From: Arcuatula senhousia
Lineage: Eukaryota > Mollusca > Bivalvia > Mytilida > Mytilidae
Assembly (NCBI GenBank): GCA_963971305.1
Contig: OZ020313.1
Coordinates: forward strand, 55,562,203-55,626,202
Direction of reading: 5' to 3'
DNA: 64,000 nucleotides
Positions within the stretch are counted from its first letter, which is position 1; each line of letters begins with the position of its first letter. Shown piece after piece: positions 1-8,786 of the stretch. The notes beneath the pieces are model-generated. The model searched no databases. It was given only the letters and a program-made list of their open reading frames with translations, and was not told the DNA's origin. Made by a program: the position numbers and the translations under genes.

Positions 1-682
1 ATTGTTGATGAATGTTTCCCCAACATCTGAGTGGTTAAGATTAGTCTCAGACAGGAAGTTTGCAATATATTTGCTCCTTGTGGTAGAGTTAGGGCAATTT
101 AGTTCTTCGTTGATGTCACCGCCAATAATCGCAGTACGAGTATCTCCAAAAGTTTCTACAATCTCAAACAGAAGGTCGATGCAATCCTTGAATGTGTCCA
201 GGCTATTAGAAGAGTATTTACATGGCATGTATACTGAGACTATGAGAAGTTTGTCTGTCATTGCATTGAATTCGCTCATTTTCGTTTTCTATTGGTTTTA
301 CAAGGTCATCTAGTTCCTTTTTCCATAGAATTGCAACTCTTCCATGTCCACGTGACATATGTACTGGAGTTAGTGAATCTCTATCGTCTACTGATTTAAC
401 CACTCCAATCAAGTCTCCATTTATCTTATTTAAAAGCTCCATCTGACGTTTAAAAAGCCAATGTTTTTGTAAAAGACCTATATCAAAATACTTTGTTGCT
501 TCGCTAAAAAATGGTCCACAGGTAAAAATGTTTTTACAGTGAAAAGATATAATTTTCAGGGTTCTCTTAACTCCAATATTTTGCTCTTTATTATCATCAC
601 TGTTAAAATATTTTGCACTTTCTTCATTATCACATGTTTTTTGGTTGGCAACATTGCATCTTGAGACTTTTCCTTGCGTCAC
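1..682 (-). pseudogene. Decayed LINE ORF2, APE-type endonuclease start
   Basis: The minus strand reads as the N-terminal endonuclease of a non-LTR retrotransposon. One frame (682 to 218) carries LKIISFHCKNIF, then LLQKHWLF, where the family has an active-site Glu (L-Q-E-H-W), then RGHGRVAILWKK. A second frame takes over near 250 and continues to base 1 with MPCKYSS and TAIIGGDINEELN, the GDxN block of exonuclease-endonuclease-phosphatase domains. The frame change proves decay or an assembly error. Reverse transcriptase should follow outside the left edge. The Lys in place of the expected Glu also argues for an inactive copy. It lies just downstream of a matching ORF1 remnant, so both belong to one element. 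Confidence 0.75.
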
Positions 683-955
683 ATTCGCAGGGTTGGCAGG
701 CGGTCGTTGGCTAAAAAATGATTACTTGTACAACACACAATTAGTGGGTATAGAAATAATAGAAGGCCTGTAACATAGCTGCATGTTGGTAACATATGCT
801 GATCACTCCTTGTCGTATTCCTTACATGGTGAGATATATGTTTGTTTCTTTCTTGTATCACTAGGCTCATTAGTTGGTTGTGTATCTGGTGCAACGTATG
901 TTGTTTTGATTTTCCTTATAGGTTCTGTTGTATTCTGTGGATATGTTGAAATATT

Positions 956-1804
956 TTATTGAGATGATCTTTGACGATTTTCATGCCCATCTTGCTTTTG
1001 CTCCTCGATTAAAATTAATCGTCTATTTAATGTTTTTATAGTGGATTCCAAATCAATGTTCCGGTTTTCAGCTTTATAATGCCGGTCCAGTATCTTTTCC
1101 TTTTCTTTCAGATCATCATTTAATAAAGCTTCCTTTATCTTTAATTGCTCTTCCTTCTTCTTCAATCTTAGTTCCATCTGCCTGATAATTTTCTGCTTTA
1201 TTGTTTGTTTATTATTGCCACTCGAGTCTTTATTGTCTATAGGTGTATCTTTAAATAGATGAGCATCTTGAGGTTTTGCTGATACAGAACATATTATCTT
1301 TTGACTAATGTTGTTTGTTGGATGATGTTGGTTCGTTTGAGTTTTTTTCCTCAGCTCCTGTAACACTCTGGAGTTGGTGGTAAGATCATTTACATGCGTA
1401 GCATAGATTTTGTTTACTGTCCAAACATTTAGTGTGAAACTGTTGGTAACATTTATCGTATACATTCTGGTCATTGGTATGAGCATCTTGACAAGCTGGA
1501 CATACAGATGTATTGCTAGTTTCCTCAACTAACATTATGACAGCTAGCGTTTGATGTTAATTGCCATTGATTTCATGTCTTTTATGTCCTACGATCATAT
1601 TGCTAGTCTCTGAAGTAGAGGTTATCATTGAGTATGCTGTATTGTTGCATGTTGATCGACATTCATAAATTATATCCTCATCATGTCTTTGTAATTTGTC
1701 AATATCCATTTGTGAGAGTCTATCGCAATAGTAATGAACCCAGTGATCGTGTTTACAGCGTACTCCTCTGGTTTAACATGACCTGTTACATTTAATACAT
1801 TTGG

Positions 1805-1861
<57 letters not shown>

Positions 1862-3243
1862 TCAACTTTGCATTTGTAAAATCTAGTGTATCTATTACTT
1901 CCTGTAGTTTTTCGGCCAAAATTTATTTGTTTCCTTTATGTTCACTTTAACTCCATTTATTTCTGTTTTGGATATTATCTCATGAATATAGTCAATGTCC
2001 TTGGTGAAAAATTTAGTTTGACCCTTTCCGTTGACTAAAAGAGAGCATTTTGGCAGGTATAACTTGATAGTATATCTTCATGCTCACCGTTTTTGATCTT
2101 GTAAGTCTTTTGTGAAATGTTACCTTTCCTATCTTTTGACACAAGTCTTTACTACTCTTTTTATATTGACTATATTTCTCTTTATATAATATATCACCAG
2201 CATAACAGAAAAGTTCAAATGTGACCGCATCTAGTTTTGCAGTATAGCCTCCTTTTGTAAAGCAATATGTTTTTTCTTCTATCTTGGCACTCTTGAGTTT
2301 TTGTTCAAAGATTTCCTAATATTGAGGGAGTGTGGTTTTGTAATTATATTACCTATTCCATCATCATGCATTCCAGAATTTGTCTTAGGTAAAGATTGAT
2401 TTCTTCCAGATGTTGGTAAGGATATAGCCATGTTGGGTAGTGGTTGTATAGGAAGTTAGTAGTTAAGCAAACACGTTGTGGATACTCCCACAGTTGGTTA
2501 TCCCACTTTCTAGTGGCAACAGTCTTTTGTTACTTGTATTACTATCTTTTTCAGCCACACTTCAGGTAGGTCTGTTCCTGCGTGAATCCCGTCTTGATAC
2601 AAATGGAAAAAGAATTTATCCCTCCACGTTAGTGTGAAGTATTTTTGTTGTTGTTGTGGCTGATGTCTACTGAGAAGTTTCGAAAAAATGTATTCAATTC
2701 AATATTTGTTCCCCTGATGTATTTGTTTAATTCATATAACAGCTCTAACAGTTGTTCTTCTTGTTTCTTGAATGATTGTGGGTCTGGGTGCCCTCGACTG
2801 TTATTGAAGTCAACAATGGAAAACGGTGGTATCTCTAAGATTGTTATCTTTGACCCTGGGTAGTGTGCAATAAGAGAAATGAATTGTTGTATGTGATCTT
2901 TGAATTTAATTAGTACTTCTATTGGGGACTTCTGATAGTGTTACAATTTTGTGTTCTCTGTCATATACTGTCAAATCACACGTGCCCCTAACCACAGATA
3001 AAGAAGTATGCTACCAAGGAAAAATAGTTTATGCTCAATATTTTTCTTAAGCCAGACTAGTCCGTCACCTGTAGATTGGCCAGATTTGTACCACCACTTA
3101 ATTTTGTTCTTTATTTCAGTACAGCAGCATGTTCTTATGTTTTTTGCTTTGCTGTCTGTTAGTATAACAGGTACTAGTGTTTGAGTGCCAGAGGGAGGTT
3201 CAATAGCCCTTCGAATGTATTCCTGTAATTTCTTCTCAGTCAT
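956..3243 (-). pseudogene. Decayed LINE ORF1: SGNH esterase, poly-Asp, PHD fingers, coiled coil
   Basis: Reading leftwards from ATG at 3243, fragments in several frames form one broken ORF1. An SGNH-hydrolase-like part has a DSK block (about 3150), a WLGTCD block (about 2990, after a frame change) and a DGIH block (about 2600), matching the Ser, Asn/Asp-region and Asp-x-x-His blocks of the fold. A (GAT)n tract at 1807-1860 encodes poly-Asp. Next come cysteine/histidine-rich PHD-like fingers: CIKC...C...C...H (about 1800-1650, with an in-frame stop) and CPAC...C...H..C...C..C (about 1510-1385). A charged Lys/Glu coiled coil fills 1380-956. CR1-like LINEs are known to carry esterase and PHD domains in ORF1, which supports the family call. 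Frameshifts and stops make it a pseudogene. Confidence 0.65.
1807..1860. repeat. (CAT/ATG)n microsatellite
   Basis: About 18 uninterrupted CAT triplets. On the minus strand in the ORF1 frame they are GAT codons, so the tract would have extended a poly-aspartate stretch just before the PHD-like finger. In another frame they give a meaningless Met run. Confidence 0.95.
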
Positions 3244-3409
3244 AGAATAATATGTTTATCATATTTTTGATGATGCTAGTGGGTCGAATCGGATATGGAG
3301 TGCACCTTTAAAGGTAAAGGCCTGGATTTGAATCACACAAACACTGTCAGGAATATTTTCAGAATGTGATTAAATTAAATATAAAGATAAACAATGAACC
3401 ATCTGAATT

Positions 3410-5270
3410 CACTACACGTTGTAATTTTTAATGGAGGAGATGTCTAACACAACGTAGATGTAAATCCGGTTTGAATCTGAAAGATAGGGTACACCTCCAC
3501 ACCTGATCTTTCTTAGACATTGTCCATTTTTCTACCATTGCCCATTTTTGTAAAACAATAACTAAATCAAATACCATTTTAACAAATAGTCAAGTTTTTA
3601 AAGTATTTAAGGATTCTACGAATATATTCTGATGGTGAAAGTTTAAGAAAATTTAATAATTGTGTGTGGGTATGATTACTTTTCAAATATACGATTTTTT
3701 ATGTCACAAAAAGCCATCGAATTAGTCAATGAGTTATTGTTAGTGTTATGGCGTGATTTCCGTTGCAAACTGATTCATAGTGTAACACAATATAGACCCA
3801 ATATAATACTAATATAATAGTGTTGACAGACGCTATCTATCTTATCACTATTTTTTTTTGAACGTTTGAATTATCTCCCTTCAAAAAAAATAAAATATCA
3901 TTTAGTTTTGATTTAGAGTCTTATTGATATATTGCGACACAAAAATTAAAAATAAATTTATTTTACAGATATTAAAACAACATTTAAGATATCTTTGAAT
4001 CTTTTATTTTAAAGAAAATGTATTATATCTGTTTTAAAAAGACCATTTATCTTAAACTATTAGCAGTTGTACTGGCTTGTTTTTTCACCAATTTAAAGTT
4101 ACAATAGTTTTTATTCAGTTTTTGGTCGTTCCGACGGGAACGAATTTTAAATATCATATCAAACATTCATTGCACGTTTTAATTTTGTATTGAGGAGATG
4201 TCTGTCAATCACAACGGAGATGTAAAACCGGTTTGAATCTGATAGATAGGGTATACCTCCACACCTTAGACACACTTTCTTAGAAATTGTCCATTTTTCT
4301 ACGACTGCCCATTTGTGTAAAACAATAACTAAGTCATATACCATTTTTACAAATAGTCAAGTTTGTTTTAAGTATTTAAGGATTCTATGAATATTCTAAT
4401 GGTGAAAGTTTAAGAAAATTTAATAATTGTACGTGTGTGGGTATGAAAAATGGTTTTCGCTCCATGTAATTACTTTTTAAATATACGATTTTTTAGGTCA
4501 CAAAAAGCCATCGAATTAGTCAATGAGTTATTGTTAGTGTTATGGCGTGATTTCCGTTGCAAAATTCATAGTGTAGCACACTATAATACTAATAGTGTTG
4601 CTTAGTGTCCATATCTAATCACTATTTTTTTTAACGTTTGAATTATCTCCCTTCAAAAACAAAATATTATTTAGTTTTAATATAGAGTCTAATTAATATA
4701 TTGCGACACAAAAATTAAAACAAATTAATTTTTAAAAATTTATACAGAATTAAGAATATCTTTGAATTTTTTATTTTAAAGAAAATGTATTATATCTGTT
4801 TTAAAAAAGACCATTTATTTTAAACTATTAACAGTTGAACTGTCTTGTTTTTTCAACAATTGAAAGTTGCAATAGTTTTTATTCAGTTTTTGGTCGTTCC
4901 GACGGGAACGAAATTTAAATATCAAAACAAACAATGTACCTTCTGAATTCATAGCACGTTTTAATTATGTATTGAGGAGATGTCTGTCAATCACAACGGA
5001 GATGTAAAACCGGTTTGAATCTAGGGTTTACCTCCACACCTTAGACACACTTTCTTAGAAATTGTCCATTTTTCTACGACTGCCCATTTGTGTAAAACAA
5101 TAACTAAATCATATACCATTTTTACAAATAGTCACGTTTGTTTTAAGTATTTTAGGATTCTATGAATATTCTGATGGTGAAAGTTTAAGAAAATTTAATA
5201 ATTGTACGTGTGTGGGTATGAAAAATGGTTTTAGCTTCATGTCATTACTTTTTAAATATACCATTTTTGG
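3410..5270. repeat. Three-copy tandem repeat, ~760-780 bp unit
   Basis: The block starting 'GAGGAGATGTCT', followed by 'CGGTTTGAATCT' and 'CCTCCACACCT', recurs at about 3434, 4192 and 4974. Each copy continues with 'CCATTTTTCTAC', 'TTTAAGTATTTAAGGATTCT' and 'GCCATCGAATTAGTCAATGA' in order. Copies differ by small indels and substitutions. The third copy is cut at about 5270 by the CAGGTGAGC repeat and resumes at about 6265 ('GCCATCGAATTAGTCAATGAG'). No coding potential seen. Confidence 0.8.
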
Positions 5271-6255
5271 CCAGGTGAGCTATTGCCATGACTTGGCGTC
5301 CGTCGTCGTCCGTCGTCGTCGTCGTTAACTTTTCTTCAAACTTCTCCTCTGAAACGGCTGAACAGATTCAAACCAAATTTGGTCTGATCGATGGTACCTT
5401 AGGGTATCCCCCACAGAACTGATGTGCGGATTTTTGATTCGTCGAAAAACATGGCCGCCGTTGCTAAAAATAGACCAGGGGGGTCAGACTACTGTTTTTG
5501 GCTTGTAAATCAAAAAGTATAAGAGATAGATGAAATCTGATGCCACCCTACTGCTTCAGCATTAAAAGCTCTACAAAAGTCTCCATTTGGTCCAAGTTGT
5601 CAGATGACCCCTTATAGGGGTTACAGCCCCTTAAAGGTGAAAAATAGCGTTTTTTCATGTTTTTGCCCTATAGTATGAAAACTATTGCAGGAAGAGAAAA
5701 GCTGTTGCTTGCTTAAATGTTCAGCTCATTAACTCTACAAAAGTCTCCATAGGGTCGAAGTTGTCAGATGACCCCTTATAGGGGTTACGGCCCCTGAAAT
5801 AATGTTTTTTCATGTTTTTGGCCTATGGAATGAAAACTATTGCAGATAGAGAGACGCTGTTGCTTGCTTAAATGTTCAGCTAATTTAGCTGTACAAAAGT
5901 CTCCATAGGGTCGAAGTTGTCAGATGACCCCTTATAGGGGTTACGGCCCCTAAAATGATGTTTTTTCATGTTTTTGGCCTATAGAAAAAAAACTATTGCA
6001 GATAGAGAAGAGCTATTGCTTGCTTAAATGTTCAGCTCATTTAGCTCTACAAAAGTCTCCATAGGGTCGAAGTTGTCAGATGACCCCTTATAGGGGTTAC
6101 GGCCCCTGAAATAATGTTTTTTTCGTGTCTTTGGCCTATAGAAAGAAAACTATAGCAGATAGAGAAAAGCTGTTGCTTGCTTAAATGTTCAGCTCATTTA
6201 GCTCTACAAATTTAGGGTTGATATCAAGACCAGGTGAGCGATTTAGGCTCCTGGG
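5271..6255 (+). repeat. Dispersed CAGGTGAGC-type repeat with internal ~155-160 bp tandem units
   Basis: It starts 'GGCCAGGTGAGCTATTGCCATGACTTGGCGTCCGTCG' in two parts and ends 'CCAGGTGAGCGATTTAGGCTC'. Inside, a unit containing 'CCATAGGGTCGAAGTTGTCA' and 'GACCCCTTATAGGGGTTACG' recurs about four times at roughly 155-160 bp spacing (about 5608, 5770, 5929, 6082). A copy in opposite orientation lies at 32375-33415. It interrupts the third ~770-bp tandem unit. No ORF supports coding. The repeat type is familiar from bivalve genomes; that attribution is from general knowledge. Confidence 0.75.
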
Positions 6256-6714
6256 AGCCGCTTGTTATGTCACAAAATGCCATCGAATTAGTCAATGAGT
6301 CATTGTGTTAGTGTAACACCTTAGACATTGTCACCATTGTGACTGTGGGAAGTAGATGATGAGATACATTTTTCTTTGATATGTAATAGGTTTAGTGAGC
6401 TTGAAACTGTTCATACATGTGACGGCCCCTTGATGACAAAGCTGGAAATTTTCATTTGTTTGGCTGGAGATTGGGCATGAAAGCGGTAGATTTTCAAGGC
6501 TCATATAAAACGCATTTAAATGTCAATTGGGGGCACTAGCGTGTGCCTTATATATACCTTGCATCACTGTTTAATATCCAACTGTTTATACAACTATCAG
6601 GTCAATTATGACAAGAAACCTTTAATTAACACCTTTACCTGAAAATATAACGTCTGCTTAATTCACAAACCCCTAAATTTATGGAACGCCAGGACTGCCT
6701 TATGTTGGTAACCA
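6256..6714. other. Non-coding stretch with tail of the ~770 bp repeat
   Basis: The first part (to about 6330) is the resumed end of the interrupted tandem unit. The rest shows no ORF, repeat or RNA gene that I can support. Confidence 0.6.
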
Positions 6715-7318
6715 TCATTATACTCAGGCGTAACGCCATTATGCTCAGTCGTGACAACTTTATACTCAGTCGTTACAAGTTTATATTCAGTCCTTACTAC
6801 ATTATATTCAGTCGTTATCACAATATACTCAGTGGTTAGAATATTATACTCAGTCGTAATAATATTATGTTCAGTCGTTATAACATTATGTTCAGTCGTG
6901 TCAACATTATACTCAGTCGTGTCAACATTATGTTAGGTCGTTTCAACATTATACTCAGTCCTTAAAACTTTTTACTCTTTTATTACATTATTATATTCAG
7001 TCATTACAGCATCATATTATGCAGTTTTAACATTATAATCAGTACTTTCTTTAGTTTACTCTGTTGTTCAATATTATACACTGTCGTTACAGCATTATAT
7101 TCAGTAGTTATCACATTATACTCAGGCGTTACACCATTATATTCAGCTATTACACCATTATACGCAGGCGTTACACCATTATACTCGGGCCTTACAACTT
7201 TATTCTCTGTCGTTTCATCATTTAACGCTGTTGAGACAACATTATACGATGTCGTTACCACATTATAGTCAGGCGTTACAACATTATGCACCGTGGTGAC
7301 AACATTATACTATGTGGT
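6715..7318. repeat. Minisatellite, ~20-21 bp unit, left of the Polinton
   Basis: Degenerate tandem copies of a unit like 'TTATACTCAGTCGTTACAAC' run from about 6715 to the Polinton edge. Orientation and unit are the same as in 22438-22704 on the far side, so the Polinton split one minisatellite. Short repetitive ORFs in both directions (YSVVTTL- and YNVVT-like) are by-products of the unit length. Confidence 0.9.
7313..7318. other. Polinton target-site duplication, left copy
   Basis: The bases TGTGGT directly precede the left TIR. The same six bases directly follow the right TIR at 22438-22443. Six-base duplications are characteristic of Polinton/Maverick integration. Confidence 0.95.
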
Positions 7319-7650
7319 AGTAGTTATGTACTTGAGATAGTCTAGGCCACCCCTGTTTTTGAAAATTTTAAAAACCGCTACCAGTACCCCCCACTGGGAA
7401 AATTTCAGAAAATGTAAAAATTTGTACTTGCATCGGTTGAGCGCATCCCTGTTTTTTTTTTTTATACCCCAGTATACCCCCCCTCATGGATATAACCCCC
7501 CTGCAAAAAAGTTGGGAGGAGACAGAAAATAAAATGGGGAGAGTGGACATGTGGATAAGAGAGGTACTGAAGAGGTACTGAAAAAAAGAGGTACTGAAAA
7601 AAAAGAGGTACTGAAAAAAAGAGGTACAAAAAAAAAGGTACTGAAAAAAA
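7319..7650 (+). repeat. Polinton left terminal inverted repeat
   Basis: The outer ~222 bp (7319-7540) matches the reverse complement of 22215-22437 with one visible substitution, T for C after the poly-T run near 7463. The inner part (about 7560-7650) is a tandem array of 'GAGGTACTGAAAAAAA' units, about six copies, that differs in copy number from the right end. In Polintons the TIR ends are expected replication origins for protein priming; that function is inferred from the family. Confidence 0.95.
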
Positions 7651-7677
7651 AACAATGTTGGCGGGAAATTTAAAAAC

Positions 7678-8496
7678 TTAAAACTCAGTGATCTGTAACT
7701 CTTGTTCGTAAAAACTTCCTTTAATTTCTTCACCTTTCAAATCGTTTATTCTATAGGTAACAGGATTTGTATTTAAAACTTTTTCAATGACAAATATTTC
7801 TCTAGTCCAACGAGTAGTATAGCCCTTTTCGAATTTACCTTTTTTTTTTGTTATTCTTACTCTATCACCTACTTTGAATTTGGGTTTTGTTATTTTATCT
7901 TCCTTTTCCGAATATAAATTTTGACGTACCGTTAATTCATTTTCCAATTTACTCGCTGCAACGGGTGTTATTTTAATTGAAGAATGTACCGTATTATTAT
8001 AATTTTTAACCAATTTATCTAATATATCGTAATATTTTAAAGTGTCATTGGCAGTAAAGTATTTATACATATGCTGTTTCATTGTTCCTATCCAGCGTTC
8101 CACCACACTAGATTTTTCTTCATTTTCAGTTGAATATAACTTTATGTTATTGTCTTTTAACAATTCTTTTACTTGTCGATTATAAAATTCTGATCCTTTA
8201 TCCGACCAAATATACATTGGTTTTCTTTCTTTGAATAATGTTTTAAAAGCTTCGCTGACCGTTGCTCCTGTTTTGTTTTTCAAAGGGATTAACCAACCAT
8301 ATTTACTAAAAACATCTATAACTGCTAATAAATATTTATAGTGTTTATTTTGTTTTGAATATGGTTGCATATCAATCAAATCAACTGCCCATGTTTGGTC
8401 TATTGAATGAACATAAACACGTCTTTTAGGAAACGATCTTACAACTCTATGATGTAATTCATCCGCTAATTTATTTGTAAGATTTTTTTTGGACAT
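7678..8496 (-). CDS. Polinton integrase (retrovirus-like DDE recombinase)
   Basis: A 272-aa rve-superfamily integrase that would join the linear element DNA to host DNA, giving the 6-bp duplication seen here. Catalytic candidates are D39 in WAVDLIDM, D99 in WSDKGSEF and E133 in SSVVERWIG, close to the DD35E spacing. YLLAVIDVFSKYGW lies between the first two. The C-terminal part (about 205-270) starts FKVGDRVRITKKKGKF and resembles the SH3/chromodomain-like DNA-binding tail of LTR and Polinton integrases. There is no N-terminal HHCC zinc domain, although the start is firm: ATG follows TTAAAA directly and a divergent gene begins 32 bp away. It lies next to the left TIR, a common place for INT. 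No frameshift or stop is seen. Confidence 0.95.
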   Translation of the reverse strand: MSKKNLTNKLADELHHRVVRSFPKRRVYVHSIDQTWAVDLIDMQPYSKQNKHYKYLLAVIDVFSKYGWLIPLKNKTGATVSEAFKTLFKERKPMYIWSDKGSEFYNRQVKELLKDNNIKLYSTENEEKSSVVERWIGTMKQHMYKYFTANDTLKYYDILDKLVKNYNNTVHSSIKITPVAASKLENELTVRQNLYSEKEDKITKPKFKVGDRVRITKKKGKFEKGYTTRWTREIFVIEKVLNTNPVTYRINDLKGEEIKGSFYEQELQITEF

Positions 8497-8528
8497 TTTT
8501 TAAGCAACTAAAAAAGTTTTCTTTAAAA
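8497..8528. promoter_or_regulatory. Divergent 32-bp promoter region between integrase and zinc-finger gene
   Basis: Both start codons are preceded by T/A tracts: minus strand CTTAAAAAATG, plus strand CTTTAAAAATG. The same arrangement occurs before most genes of the element. Only 32 bp are available for both promoters and leaders, so the core signal is likely at the start codons. Function is inferred from recurrence only. Confidence 0.5.
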
Positions 8529-8765
8529 ATGATGGAAGGAAAAATCTGCACAAGGTGTAAAGAATGTAAATCATTTTGTGAATATCATAAAGATGGAAGA
8601 ATGCGTCTTGGCGTTAAATCCGCTTGTAAACAATGTAATAAACCAAAACAAAGATTACATTATCAAGAAAATAAAGAAAAATATAAAAAAGCTTATCAAG
8701 AGTTTATGATTAGAAATCCTAATTATCAACATGAATATTACTTAAAAAATAAAAAATATACCTAA
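8529..8765 (+). CDS. Small four-cysteine zinc-finger protein
   Basis: A 78-aa protein. The N-terminus has a CxxC pair (C7, C10, with C13 and C17 nearby) and a second CxxC (C33, C36) separated by a basic DG-containing loop. This resembles the short zinc-ribbon modules that precede HNH-type domains in phage and organellar proteins. The C-terminal half is a basic, Tyr/Lys/Asn-rich helix (HYQENKEKYKKAYQEF). Such a protein could bind DNA or RNA, but no catalytic motif is visible. It is the first gene of a rightward pair, 21 bp upstream of the polymerase ATG. The ATG follows TTTAAAA; a second Met follows at once. I do not know a named homologue. Confidence 0.75.
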   Translation: MMEGKICTRCKECKSFCEYHKDGRMRLGVKSACKQCNKPKQRLHYQENKEKYKKAYQEFMIRNPNYQHEYYLKNKKYT

Positions 8766-8786
8766 TTAAAATTGTTTTTATTAAAA

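Noticed and set aside
6751..7291. Repetitive ORFs (YSVVTTL... and YNVVTP...) in both directions
   Set aside because: They follow from a ~21-bp minisatellite whose unit length keeps frames open.
7004..7318. CRISPR-like array of regularly spaced repeats
   Set aside because: The units are head-to-tail and degenerate with no unique spacers; it is a minisatellite in a eukaryotic genome.
7368..7733. 121-aa minus-strand ORF across the left TIR
   Set aside because: It is low-complexity Phe/Tyr/Ser translation of the TIR tandem repeats and overlaps the integrase end. The right TIR gives the same artefact.
8772..8786. Upstream extension of the polymerase start
   Set aside because: The extra codons begin with TTG; the first ATG at 8787 fits the shared start motif.
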